Below are positions 1 to 11,002 of a stretch of 64,000 nucleotides of DNA, piece by piece. Source of the stretch: Schizochytrium sp. TIO01 (lineage: Eukaryota > Sar > Bigyra > Thraustochytrida > Thraustochytriidae); contig SMSO01000037.1 of NCBI GenBank assembly GCA_004764695.1, forward strand, positions 170,247 to 234,246. Direction: 5' to 3'. The notes beneath the pieces are model-generated. The model was not told the DNA's origin and made no database searches. It was given only the letters and a program-made list of their open reading frames with translations. Every line of letters starts with the position of its first letter. Position 1 is the first letter of the stretch. The translations under genes were made by a program, and so were the position numbers.

Positions 1-3000
1 TGTTTTGCTGCGTTTCCAGGACTACGTTTTTTGCTTCCTACAGTTGGCGCACTCGGTGCAGCACCCCCTGACAAAAAGGAGCTAGTCTCCGGAGCTTCAG
101 CAGCGCTTTGCATCCGTGTGCTGCGAATTTGCTCACGAAGTTCGCCAATTTCTTTGATGAGACCCATGTTACGCTCCATAATAACCATATTCTCTTCCTT
201 GTGCTTCTGAACGTCAGTATTGAGCCTGCGTTTAAGTAAATCAGCGCTCTTTTCCAGAAAATCCTTTTGGCGCAAATATTCTCGTTTAATATCGACATCA
301 ACCGTTTCTGTTTTGACCTCCTCGCTCAGGCTTGCCTGAAACATGGCTTCAACCTTTTCGCGTAGCCGCTCCGGGTGCTGAACATGCCTTGAGCACTCAT
401 GAAGTGCGCTTTTAAAACGCAGCATTCTAGTTCGTTGATCTGTAAGGCGTTGACGGTTAGACATGATTACCTTTTGCATAGCATCAAGCTTGGATCGCAA
501 ATCGCCAATCATAACGTCCAGCTCTGCGTTTCGCTTATGATACTGCTCAAGCTCATGATCCATCTCTTTGATTTGCTCCTTCATATCAGCAATTTCATTT
601 TCTCGAGGTTCGATCTGACGCTTTAGCTCCTTGATCTTGTAATCAAGAACGAACTTGAATTTCTCAAGCTCCTGATTCTTCTTCTTCAAGTCATAGATCT
701 TCTTTTCTTTGTCACCAATAGTCTCATCACGATCCCGAATTTCGTCTCGCAGACTCTGGATCTCTTTTTCAAGGACTCTGATTTGTGTGAGAAGATCCTT
801 CTCTTTTGTAAGAATGGATTTAATGTCTTCTCTCTGAAACTCAATGTCCTTGCCAAGAGCTGAAAACTTCTTCTTCATGATGCCATTTTCACCCTTAAAA
901 CGCAAGGTTGCCTCTCGCTCCGCACCAAGCTTGCTTTCGTACTTTGTCTTCAAAAGTTCAATCTCCTTGTCTATGTCACCCTCAAGCTGCCGCATCGTTT
1001 CGTCAAATTCTCGTTTCAGCTCCTCAACTTCGCTCATAACTTGCATCTTTAGTTCATGGTCCTCCTGGAGCTGTTGATCATAATCAAGAGTGATTTCACT
1101 AATGTACCTTTCGTGACTTTCCACCAACATTTGCTGTTGCTTTTCCCATTGCGTCTTTTGCTGGTCGCGCTCACGGCACAATGATTGATATCGCTCTACT
1201 TCAGCCATAATCTTGGTTTGGTAAGTGGACTCAATCTCTTGCAACTTTTGCTGGTGCAAGTCTTCAACTTGTTTGATCTTGTCTGCGTACTCCATCTCAA
1301 GATCGTTCTTTTCTTCGCGTAAAAGCTCGTAGCGATTTTTGTCTTGCTCAAGCTCATGCGTAAATTTCTCAGTCACCTCCTTGATCTTTTCGTTGTAGTT
1401 CATGTCTTTAAGACGAAGTTGGTATTCATTATGAAGCGTCAGTTCATCGACTTTGCTCTTTAGTTCGATCATGAGAGCATTTTTTTCTTCTAGATCAGAT
1501 TTGGTTACCAAAATCTCCTCTGCATACTGAAGAGACTGTGCGACCATACTGTCAAATGCACCACCAGCAGAAGTTCCAGCAACGCCTCCTCCAGATCGAC
1601 CGTCTTTCTCGCGCACCTCAAATACTTGCAAAGTTCCGTCTTCACCAGCGACGAATAAGAAACGATCTTCCCACGATAGGCGCATACGAGTCACAGGAGC
1701 AGCAAGACTTGGGTATTCACCATAATCTCCTGTCAAAGGAAATTTAAAAGAACGCACGGCACCGGGCCGAGAGGAGTCTGCCGAAGCACCGAACAACATC
1801 CTTTGCGATGTGCTTATGCACAATTGACTCAATGTACTACGACATTCAATCTCTTTCGTCACAACAGAAACTGGAAACTCAACTTCGCGGAGCATTGCAT
1901 CATTGCCCACAGCAAAAACAGCATCACCAGATTTATTGCAGATAGCAGATGTATAGTTGCACCCCTTTTTTACGTACTCACCATCGCGCTTGTTTTCCTT
2001 CAGGTCCCATTGGTATACTGCACCATCCATACCTGCAGAAATCAATTGCGAATCATTTTGAGACCAAAAGAGAGAACGAACTTTACCATTATGGCCACGC
2101 ATCATGCGGATGCACTCGCAAGTATAGGTATTAAATACATGAATTGTGTTTCCGTTCACTGCTGCAAACATATGGCCACCATTTGAGAATTGGCATTCGC
2201 GGCATGCTTTGATAGGAAGTTCTTTGGCAATGCGTAAATCATCCATGAGAAGATTCATAAGACGAAGCTTGTCTGAAAAGCCCACAAGAACATGAAGACC
2301 TGATGGATGGAAGCTGACTGAGTGTGCCTCTTCGTTAAAAAACTTGGTTAAATCATTTCGATTATCGAGGTAATCCCATACACGCACAGAACGATCTAGA
2401 CCGCAAGTAACGACCAAAGGTTTGCGCACGCATACATCTAGACCCGTGATACGAGCCATGTTACCGAGACCTTGCCTATGGAACGCATCGACAAGCATAT
2501 GACTAGTCATCTCATCCTGTTTCAGCAAGTCACTACTGGTGAGACGCACCCGAACAACTTGATTTGTATTAAGCGCCACCACAGCATACTCCTCAGAAGG
2601 ACTGACAGCGATTGACATCACTGCTTCTTCAAAGGTCTCCTCTTGAAGTTGTTGCATGTTTTGCATTTGTGTGCCTTGAGAATGAAACGTCGACATAGAC
2701 GTCATTCCTCGTCGAACGGTACCCGGCTGAAAAGCTGACGACGACTTTGGAGACGATTGGGCCAGAAAGTTATTTCCAGCACTTTGTATCGTGCTTTCTG
2801 CCACATTAAGCATTTTTGCTTCGCGGTAGTACCCTCTATCATCCTCAACAGTGAGATAGACGCGAATGTCACCACCTTCACAACCAATAATGAAACCATC
2901 AGAAAGGCTTGCCATACAGGTAATGGCTTTGCCGTTGGATGGAGCACATTCAAGGGTGGCAAGGTACTCTCCGGCCTCAAATAGAATAAAATCACCTCCA

Positions 3001-3752
3001 TCAGTAGCTAAGAGGACTCGATCATCATTAAGCCAAAGATGTGAAGTGAACGTTTTTGGTTCCATCTGACCTAGTAGATTTGGCATGGGCTTAAAAAGAC
3101 TCTCTACAATACGAAATGCTTTGAAAATGCCATCTCCAGTGACACACGCCACTGATGGATCAACAGGGTTAAAGCTGCATTGTGTTAGTGGACTACCTGC
3201 ACCATTAGACACTTTCACTGAGGACAGTGCCTTAGCTTTTTCCCACTGCCAGAGTACCAATGTCCAATCTGGACCACCACCCAAAGTAAGAAGTTGCTTG
3301 TTACTTGAGAAACACACGCTAACATATTCATTTGAGTTGCACTCCGACGTGCTTAAAAGCTTTCGCTTCTTTAAAGTACCGAGATCGTAAATGCTGACGC
3401 TGGCCCTCTGTCCACGTTCTGCGATGGCTACAAACTTATTGCTTGGACAGACACCCAAAGCGGTGATGCCCCAAGAACCCTCCGTGCCTTGAATAAATTT
3501 CTGTGTTCTGGTATCAGTATGATACACAACAACATTGTTTCCTGCAGGATACATGACAAGGTTCTCCTCAAGAAACCAAACGCTGTTGGCCACATCTGAT
3601 TTCAAGCCGAATATGTGTCTTGGAATAAGCGTTGCACTGCCAGATCCCGAGCCACTAGCACCGCCACCCCCGAGCACGCCATCGGAGCCGGCTTCTTGAT
3701 CCTTGCCTGTTGTCGTAGAAGCATTGGTCTCTTCGGGTGAAGTCGCGTCCAT
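1..3752 (-). CDS. CFAP57: CFAP57 (WDR65)-like axonemal WD-repeat/coiled-coil protein, 3' end outside window
   Basis: An uninterrupted frame runs from an ATG at 3752 down to the left edge with no stop, giving about 1250 codons; CFAP57 proteins are usually about that long, so only the tail should be missing. Roughly the first 700 residues are WD-type beta-propeller repeats (for example blocks around SVRVWDYLDN and MDGAVYQWDLKE). A glycine/serine linker follows near 1600. The remainder is continuous coiled coil, including the stretch KNQELEKFKFVLDYKIKELK, which I recognise as a hallmark of this family. CFAP57 is a ciliary protein that helps place a subset of inner dynein arms on the axonemal doublets. 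The N-terminus is a low-complexity Thr/Gly/Ser segment. No intron is needed. The part still in frame at the window edge is Ser/Pro/Lys-rich and looks like a disordered C-terminus. Family assignment is firm; the exact C-terminus is unknown. Confidence 0.95.
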   Translation of the reverse strand, partial: MDATSPEETNASTTTGKDQEAGSDGVLGGGGASGSGSGSATLIPRHIFGLKSDVANSVWFLEENLVMYPAGNNVVVYHTDTRTQKFIQGTEGSWGITALGVCPSNKFVAIAERGQRASVSIYDLGTLKKRKLLSTSECNSNEYVSVCFSSNKQLLTLGGGPDWTLVLWQWEKAKALSSVKVSNGAGSPLTQCSFNPVDPSVACVTGDGIFKAFRIVESLFKPMPNLLGQMEPKTFTSHLWLNDDRVLLATDGGDFILFEAGEYLATLECAPSNGKAITCMASLSDGFIIGCEGGDIRVYLTVEDDRGYYREAKMLNVAESTIQSAGNNFLAQSSPKSSSAFQPGTVRRGMTSMSTFHSQGTQMQNMQQLQEETFEEAVMSIAVSPSEEYAVVALNTNQVVRVRLTSSDLLKQDEMTSHMLVDAFHRQGLGNMARITGLDVCVRKPLVVTCGLDRSVRVWDYLDNRNDLTKFFNEEAHSVSFHPSGLHVLVGFSDKLRLMNLLMDDLRIAKELPIKACRECQFSNGGHMFAAVNGNTIHVFNTYTCECIRMMRGHNGKVRSLFWSQNDSQLISAGMDGAVYQWDLKENKRDGEYVKKGCNYTSAICNKSGDAVFAVGNDAMLREVEFPVSVVTKEIECRSTLSQLCISTSQRMLFGASADSSRPGAVRSFKFPLTGDYGEYPSLAAPVTRMRLSWEDRFLFVAGEDGTLQVFEVREKDGRSGGGVAGTSAGGAFDSMVAQSLQYAEEILVTKSDLEEKNALMIELKSKVDELTLHNEYQLRLKDMNYNEKIKEVTEKFTHELEQDKNRYELLREEKNDLEMEYADKIKQVEDLHQQKLQEIESTYQTKIMAEVERYQSLCRERDQQKTQWEKQQQMLVESHERYISEITLDYDQQLQEDHELKMQVMSEVEELKREFDETMRQLEGDIDKEIELLKTKYESKLGAEREATLRFKGENGIMKKKFSALGKDIEFQREDIKSILTKEKDLLTQIRVLEKEIQSLRDEIRDRDETIGDKEKKIYDLKKKNQELEKFKFVLDYKIKELKRQIEPRENEIADMKEQIKEMDHELEQYHKRNAELDVMIGDLRSKLDAMQKVIMSNRQRLTDQRTRMLRFKSALHECSRHVQHPERLREKVEAMFQASLSEEVKTETVDVDIKREYLRQKDFLEKSADLLKRRLNTDVQKHKEENMVIMERNMGLIKEIGELREQIRSTRMQSAAEAPETSSFLSGGAAPSAPTVGSKKRSPGNAAK

Positions 3753-4321
3753 GGTTTGCTTTCCTGCTTCCGGACCGCAAGCGAAATGCCTGCCTTGTGC
3801 AAACTAAGGTAAAATGCAATGAATCCTGTTTGCAGTATTTATTTTCGAAGCTTGCTCTTGGTTTGCTCGCTTGGGTAACTACTTGGCTCAGTCACAAGAG
3901 GATTTCTTAGCGTCTTAGTTCAGGTAACTATTGCCTTGCGAGTGCTCAAATCGCCAAATCGCCTCCGAGGTTCCCCCTGGGCCTCGCTCTCCAAGCAAAC
4001 CCCCGTCTTTGCCAGCGCTACTGAGCAGAAGTAAAGTTGTGTTCGCCACGTAAGCGCACACAAGCGCACACAGCTCAAGTCGTTTATTCAAAGACGTTTT
4101 TCCAAACAAGCCAAGCCCTTTTAGTTGCTTTCTTATCCATCAAAATTACAAGAGGAGAAGACTTGATCATTCAATAATCTGATTAATACTTTGTACTTTG
4201 TTCAATATAGTTGTGATAGTGATTGCGATCACCCAGTCACCTTACAGACACTGCTTCTCTTTTTTTCTTTTCTTTTTTAAAGCAAGAAGAGAGTTTTTAG
4301 AAAAACAATAAAAAAACACGC
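3753..4321. other. Intergenic: CFAP57 5' flank and 3' flank of the next gene
   Basis: This stretch separates the CFAP57 start from the inferred stop of the upstream minus-strand gene. It holds a T/C-rich tract near 4260-4278 and A/T-rich sequence up to 4320. I see no protein-like frame. It should contain the CFAP57 promoter and the 3' untranslated region of the neighbour. Confidence 0.5.
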
Positions 4322-5947
4322 TTATTGGCTTTTCTCGTAGCGAATATAACTGCCCAACGCAATTATTTGCATAGCTATACACACTAGTATGCAAGGGAGA
4401 ATTACTTACCTTCTGCACTCACTGGCAAGTTCTCTCAGTTGAACAACATACCTCAACGGATACATAGACTCAATGAGAAGGTGTGCACTATTCGTGTGAA
4501 CACATCCCCGTGGGGACAGGTTCGAGTACACCAGTACGTGCGTGCCGCTAACTTTTCTGTCCCCAAAAGCAGCTGCAATGACAGAATATATCTAGGCTTT
4601 CACAATTCACTCTGTTAAGTCGGACCGTAAGAAGAGTGATGGCCTTTTCTTTGTGTAGGGCGTTGCCATACAAAAGAGAGCTCACCATGGCGTCGTCGAT
4701 GGGGTTTGCGTCGATTAGCCAAACCTCGAACAAGTTTGGTTTCGAGATGCTCAAAAGGTGTTGCAGCTGTCATGCGGGGTGGTTCAACGCGGCGAGTATC
4801 TTCTTCATCACGAGATGTAAAGCTTAATTTTTTGCCACGATGTTTAGACGGTTGCTTAGCATGAGAAAAATGATCTTCTGGCGGCCATGGAGCTTCGTTC
4901 TCAGATTTGGTTGAAATTAGAGCTGGAGACCTGTGACCAACTGAACTTTGTGCAGTCCTCTGTGATTGTGGTCGTGGGGTACTCCTAGGCAAATCCGATT
5001 CAATCTTCTTATTCACTTTGTTTGGACTCGGCTCCGCTTGGCACAAATTATCACTCACATTCGACGCGGAATGCAGAGAACGTTGTTTACTACCATGCTG
5101 AGCTATTGTTCTAAACATGCATAATGCAGGCTTTTGCTCTACCTTAGGTACGTCTCGCTGGAGTTGGTGCCTATCGGCAGTTTCTCTTGGCGTGGGATAA
5201 AACAGATTTCTGCCTAACATGTTCTAGCTGCAAAGGGCTTAAATCTCTAACTGGCTTTGTTTGCACAAAATTCACAGTCTTATTCGGGTCAGTGTTTTGC
5301 TGACCTATGCTTACGACATCAACCATAGATATACTCAAGGCTTTCGATGATACCGATAGCCCTTCCTTAAGAACATGATGACTGACGTCGTCTAAAGGAG
5401 GACTCTTTAGCTTTGATTCGTACAGAAGACCTTGGCGATTTAGCTCTTCTTCCGCGACATCTGCTAGGATCAAAAGGTATTCCTCTCCCATGGGTCTTTC
5501 AGACCTTGAAGATGTGGAGGCTGCCCAATAGCTTGCAACCGATCCCACAGAGGCAGCGCATTCCATTTTACCACGGAGTCTTTTCGAGGTTTCCAAGGAC
5601 TCTAAAGATACCAAGGAAGGCTGGGACCCTGCCCAGGATGACGAAGCTGACGAGGCAGACAAGGACAAACGGTCAAGCCTACAGGTCATTGGCGTCCTCC
5701 TTAGAGCTTTTGATGAAAGATGCGGCTTACCCTTTGACTTGGGCACATCATCATGTTCCATACTATTTGGTTCCGCATCACTTTCTGAGCTTATCGAAGC
5801 TGCATCGTCAAGAACGGGGAAGAGAGGTGCACGAAAGGAGGTGGAATCACGACAGCGACGTCTTGGTGCGAGGCGCCGAGGGGGGGGTGTCAGAAGTTCT
5901 AACTGTCTCTTTAGACGCGGCGATTGCCGTCGTGGCGTACGCGGCAT
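4322..5947 (-). CDS. Unrecognised basic, disordered protein; four inferred exons
   Basis: I do not recognise this protein. Inferred exons are 5947-5315, 5223-4686, 4572-4410 and 4349-4322, together 454 codons including a TAA stop. Introns are 5314-5224 (91 nt, donor GTAAGC, acceptor GCTAG), 4685-4573 (113 nt, donor GTGAGC, acceptor CATTGCAG) and 4409-4350 (60 nt, donor GTAAGT, acceptor GGGCAG). The phases of all three junctions agree, which supports the model. The N-terminal half is rich in Arg, Pro and Ser (starts MPRTPRRQSPRLKRQ) and looks disordered. The third exon encodes a more ordered segment containing HVLVYSNLSPRGCVH and ESMYPLRYVVQLRELAS, which may be a small folded C-terminal domain. 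The ATG at 5947 is chosen as the first in the long frame. Splice sites are inferred by eye; exon 1 alone is the safest part. Confidence 0.55.
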
Positions 5948-7572
5948 GGGCTTGTTCCGCGATCACCGATCTTCAACTATGCCACTCGCAGCAACGCAAA
6001 TAATGGCTTTAGGCTAAGGGTCAATTGATATCGTTTTGGACTTCCTACTGAGCGGTGATGGCCCCGTAGCTCGTAGTCAGATGGTCTTCAGGAACTGTCA
6101 CGAAGTTTGAGGTTTGAATTCACGAAACTTTGCATATAAAAACAGAGCACTGACACTATCAAACTTTCAAATTTTCAAAATTTCAAAAATTCAACCTTGG
6201 GGAACGCGGGTAACATTTATACTACTAAGTTTTGAGGCTTTTCTGTAGTGGGTTAGGGAGTGACTTAGAGTACCAGGTTGGTTTTTAGGAGACCAATATA
6301 ATCTCAGATATAGGCATATCGCTGATTGCCAGCGCTGTAGCCTAAATTGGAGAGTCAGGTAGCTAAAGAGGGCAGCTAGATAGCTCTAACTACAAGCAAC
6401 TCCTAGGCCGTCATTGTTGAAGTTTTAGCTTGGTTCTTTGGTAAGAATAACGAAATAAACAAGTATCTTCATAAACTTGCTAACTGGGTAGCTCATAATA
6501 TTCATCAACACATATTTACATTTTGAGGTTATTAGGTTCCATCTGGGCCCATGATCTCTGCAAATTTGTTGTACCCCCGTATGCCTGCAATTATTTTCTT
6601 TAATTAAAACATAGCGGATTGAAAAGAAATTTGATCTCGCTTAGGGCGAGTCTCGGGAAGATAATGTCTATAAGAGAGTTGAGAAATCGAACAACTTTTC
6701 ATGTCTAATACTATCTTACTTAAGTTATCTCAAAATGCCCCAGGGATAGTTTGGAGTCGTAAGATGGTGTTAACTATAGAGGAATTGGCTGACTCGACGC
6801 AAAGAAGTGAAAATACTGCTATCAATCTCTGCTGATAATGATAAAGTGGAGCACTATAACAGGAATAAGAACACTCTCAGTTTATTGTCACAGTCTTTTC
6901 AATGTGTCCCGCTAGCAACTGAGATTATTTGGTAGGGGCCTACTAGGCACTAATGGCCAGCTAGAGAAAGTCACATATGTTCCACATGTTCTCACCGGAT
7001 AAAACCAACACCAATACATCGTTTGAGATGTTGTCCTGACAGTGCATGGGCAAGGAACTGTTACATCCAATTTCGGGGTTTAACATAGGCTAGCGTTCAT
7101 CGCGTTCATCACACGAGCTATGGACATCTTAGTAATCCGAGGTACCTATAAGGTCTCGATAGTTCTCAGAGACTAAGGAACCTCTCTTCGACCCCCCTCT
7201 CTAGAGAATTTTGTGTGCGCGGAGAGGGAAATTCCGGCCTATGCAAAGGCACAACTTGAAGCCAAAATGGACTTGGATAATTAAAACAATACAAGGTTAC
7301 CGCTGATACCCAATTAACTAAAACTCTAGACAAGGAATTATACTGAGTCAAGTCAAGTCCAACTTTAATGGGAAGGCTGCAAGAACTTGCAACAGTAGCT
7401 TTATAAGGACTCATATTCAGGAAACGCGAACCATCACCAACGTCGTGCGGACAGGCGTCCAAACCATCTTGCCTGCGCGCACTGCGCTCGCGAATTCTGT
7501 CTAGTTTTGAAGCGGTAGTTGTAGGGAGCAGCTGCTGCCGGTATTTGATATATCCTGTGATATTTGCATGGA
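5948..7572. other. Intergenic between two divergent unrecognised genes
   Basis: No protein-like frame found in 1.6 kb. Near 6155-6195 there is a short array of TTTCAAA-like units. A weak tRNA-like promoter resemblance at about 6062-6122 does not fold and was rejected. The region should hold both divergent promoters, but no core element can be named from sequence. Confidence 0.4.
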
Positions 7573-8328
7573 ATGAGCGCGTTGGTAGCCTGTATTGCAG
7601 TACCGAACCTGAACTTGACGCAGATTGCCATTAACTGCGATAATACAAAGATGACTATAACACAGACTGAAAGAAGCAAGCACATTCATGGGGCCTTTGA
7701 TAGTGATGCACGGATACGATCTACTCGAATAGGAGGCCATGTTCACCGAAACATGCAGTACCAAGCTCATCAAAGGTTATCAGAGCAATATCAAATATCA
7801 GCAAACAACAGCAACAACAGCAATGATCATGACAATAGTTGTGAGTATTACAAAGAATCAATCCAAAATCGCAATACTAAGACTCATTACACTTCAGCAA
7901 GACGTCAGCAGCAAGTATCATGGCAATATACGAATGCATCAGAAGTGACCAGCGCTAGGCTTCAGACACCACGATCTGTTTCTTCCATAATACACCATCA
8001 CACAGCACAGAAAATTGTTCGCGTAAAGCAGAGGCGTCCAAAGCCTTACAGTTGCTATGAGAAGTATGTACATATACATAACGGAGAGCGACCGCCCGAT
8101 CCGTACATTAGTGAAGCTGAAAAGCGGCAGCTTGACGAAAATGCATCGCGCAAACGTTGGATTGGAAAAGCATTTATTGTGACAGATCATAAAGCTGCAG
8201 TGGCACAAAGGGAGCGTGCCTCTGCTGCAGGTTGTGTCACGGCTTCTGGGCCTTACATAGGCTCACCTCTGGCATTTCGTGATGACGACAAGTCCAAATA
8301 TGTTGGTCCAAGAGGCTTTATTGTCTAA
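7573..8328 (+). CDS. Unrecognised protein of about 251 residues
   Basis: A single frame from the first in-frame ATG (an in-frame TGA lies at 7558) to TAA. The N-terminal 130 residues are Asn/Gln/Ser-rich and low-complexity. The C-terminal half looks conserved in style: a basic stretch QKIVRVKQRRPKPYSCYEKY, then HNGERPPDPYISEAEKRQLD and a tail with GPYIGSPLAFRDDDKSKY and GPRGFIV. Short Pro/Gly/aromatic tails of this sort occur in microtubule-associated ciliary proteins, but I cannot match it to a named family, so that is only a guess. A later start (ATG near 7651) is possible, and upstream exons cannot be excluded. Confidence 0.6.
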   Translation: MSALVACIAVPNLNLTQIAINCDNTKMTITQTERSKHIHGAFDSDARIRSTRIGGHVHRNMQYQAHQRLSEQYQISANNSNNSNDHDNSCEYYKESIQNRNTKTHYTSARRQQQVSWQYTNASEVTSARLQTPRSVSSIIHHHTAQKIVRVKQRRPKPYSCYEKYVHIHNGERPPDPYISEAEKRQLDENASRKRWIGKAFIVTDHKAAVAQRERASAAGCVTASGPYIGSPLAFRDDDKSKYVGPRGFIV

Positions 8329-11002
8329 GCTTAGGTCTAGATAGATATAAAAACAGCCTGCTACTGGGAAGCATGCTATCATATTGTCCTTCAGGAGTTA
8401 GACTTCGACCATTCTAGCTTTCAATTTTTTTTTTAATACAGCTCGATGGCAGCGACATAGCAATTTGCTGCACGAGATTATTCGACTGTCCTTTCGGCTT
8501 TTACTACAGCTCGATTTCGAGAAGAAGAAGAAAACTTTAAAATTTTCAAGCACCTAGAGGATATTTGCAGTCTAACTTCTTAAACTGAGATTTCAGAAAA
8601 CTTATTTATGGACAAAATTAAGCCAAGACTGAGGTTTGGGTGTTTGCGGTATGGATAAAAATTGAAAGCCTGTTCTGATTTACTTTTAAATGTCCAAACT
8701 CTCTTCTGACAGCATGTACTACGACTTCGTTGATATATTGGCGAAGTACATGTTGAAATCTCGCTTCATGCAACAAAGCTTAAATTTTATATTCCATCAG
8801 GTAGATTTGTATTCAGAAATCCATGAAAATGAAAGCATCTAAATACACATTTTTATACTATCCCAGTTTTGAGCCTGTGTCGACATTTGGAAAAAAGGAA
8901 AGTAGCTCTTGGCAGTTCAATCTTATTGGCAGCTTGTAGAAGACGATCTCTCTAGCCTACTAGAAACATAATGATTAAGGTATGAGTCAATAATATTGTT
9001 GAGCAGCTTTGATTTCGTCCTAACTATTTCCTCACTCTTGGGCACACACAATTTTACCTTGGTAGCATTCGGTTGTTGGCTCATTTGGAGTAAGGTTTCA
9101 ATGAAACGACGTTCTACTCTTCAGGGAGCTCTGTCTTCTGGGTTATATTGATGCTGTCTCTCCAAGTGTTATTCCTGCACAATATCTTCTGCGGAATGCG
9201 CGTCGCCATCCAGCCCCTCACCATCCAATTCCGTTTTCGTCATAGTTACATGAAGTATCATTAGGTATGTTTGGCTCAAAATAACAAATGATGGTGATCG
9301 TCACAAAACACCAAATCGTTACGAGGCCAAGCAAGCCTTGGTCCCTCTTTCACGTGAATTCTCCGGAGTGTGCGACTCCCTCCCATGCCCACTGACAATT
9401 GTCCCTCGCAAATCTGTGCCCACTTCCCTCTTGTCCACTGGAACTTTTTAGTTTTGGCAATCTAACTTCTTTGTGAGGGTGGAGCGCCCATGAAGTTGTC
9501 CACCCTCACAAAAAAAGTCCCCACATCCCGCTCTTTTACGAAGATTTCCAGCGTGCGATCTTCCGGGCCGCGAGAAAAGCGTACCGCAGACTCACCTTAA
9601 CTGATGGAGGCTAAGCAGGCAGTAACTTTAAGGTACTTTGCAAGTGCACGCGCTAGTTCGTGAGATCATGAGCGCTGCCAATAGCAATAGCGCTACCTCG
9701 AGAGCCCCTTCGCGCGCTGTGCTCCTACTACCTCTGCGTCGCCTACCAACCGGCACCCCGGGCTTCCGCCGATCAGCCTGGAATCCTTCCACTGTATTCG
9801 CAGCGCCCCAAGTGCCCATCTGTCTGGAAGTGGAGTCTTGAGCTTAACGAAAGAGAACTCTTCGTCGTCTCTCGAGGCCCTCATCAACCTTGCCGCAGCC
9901 GCTTTTCTTGAGTTTGGTTGTAGAAACACGCAAGTGGGCTTCTGCTCGCAGAACCCAGAGCAAAGCTAAGAATAAACAGGAAAATCACAGACTGCCTCCT
10001 TCGAGACCTCAAGGCTGTGTAAAGCGGGGGAAAGCAGCCCCGTCGGACGCTGTTTGAGCGAATTGCGTAGCTCCAAAGAAGAGAAAAAGAGAAAACAAAA
10101 AGTAAAAAGCACTTCGAGTACCTCGAACAAGAATCAGCCACGAGGGAAGGCAGAAAAGATTGGATAAGCACGGTCTTTAGTCTTGCACGCGTTGAGCTCG
10201 CACACAGCAACAAGTTGCTGAGCGTCTAGTCCAAGGCAAAGACAACTTCAATCTACTGAGTTGACACTCAAAGTACGCTATTTTACAAGCACCGCTTGCT
10301 ATTGCTTAGTGGAAGAAGATTACGCGGAGCTTTTCTCTTACTAAACAAAAAGGTGGCAGTGCAGAAAAAAATAGAAGTTCAGGGCTTGCAGAACCCCAGT
10401 GGCGAGCCAGCTGCTGGTAATTAAACCAATCACTAACTAGTAGCAGGCATCGTGCTCGTGTCACGGTTGCTTCCTCGTTCTAGAATCTCATTTTTCTTCA
10501 CCACATTAAGACAAGGCTACTATTCAAGTTCCTCTTGGTGTTTGAATTCATTGAAGCTAATCGACCTTCAAGTTCTTCAACCTGAGGTTTTGATTTGTGT
10601 TAAGCTTAGGCGGAAACTTTTGGGTGATAGAGACATAGCAGTTCGAGTTACAGATACATTGGGCTATCGCAGCATCGAAACTACAGCCTAATTCTTCTCA
10701 TTAAAGGGGAATACCCTAAGCAAAGGTTCCCTGAACGTACCTCAAACATTCCAACGAGGTAAAAAGAATTGTACAAACGTAGACAGCAGACCCGAAACGC
10801 TTAGCGCTTCACTCAGCTGGTACGTTAAAGTTGCTACTGTGCTTTATTCTTCAAACGTGGTGTAGTGCATACACAGAAGCAAGCAACCAGACAGGCACAT
10901 TAAAGTCTTGGGATTAGTGGTGCTGACCATCTGGTGTGAAATTGTTGGTGTGTTTTCTACGAAGACAAGAAAGCTTAGCTCTTTATCTTTTCACCTTCAT
11001 AC
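8329..11002. other. Intergenic, 2.7 kb, no supported gene
   Basis: Composition changes along this stretch: A/T-rich to about 9000, then a more G/C-rich island at about 9530-10000, then mixed sequence up to the next ATG at 11003. Short frames occur in the island (for example a Ser/Arg/Pro-rich one from an ATG near 9668 to 9841) but none looks like a known protein. A noncoding 5' exon of the gene starting at 11003 could lie here. A perfect inverted repeat at 9470-9512 is listed separately. Confidence 0.4.
9470..9512. repeat. Perfect 14-bp inverted repeat with 15-nt spacer
   Basis: The left arm TTTGTGAGGGTGGA at 9470-9483 is exactly complementary to the right arm TCCACCCTCACAAA at 9499-9512. 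The spacer is 15 nt. In RNA or single-stranded DNA this would form a strong hairpin. It lies far from any recognised gene end; a run of A follows the right arm. It could be a structured RNA element, a dyad binding site, or the relic of a small inverted-repeat element. Confidence 0.85.

Noticed and set aside
1803..2186. 127-codon plus-strand frame in the CFAP57 region
   Set aside because: Antisense shadow of the WD-repeat coding sequence.
6062..6122. Possible tRNA gene: A-box-like start and GGTTTGAATTC resembling a B-box
   Set aside because: The acceptor and D stems do not pair, so no cloverleaf can be formed.
9638..9841. Ser/Arg/Pro-rich short frame in a G/C-rich island
   Set aside because: Too short and compositionally driven; it might be part of a 5' untranslated exon, but nothing supports coding.
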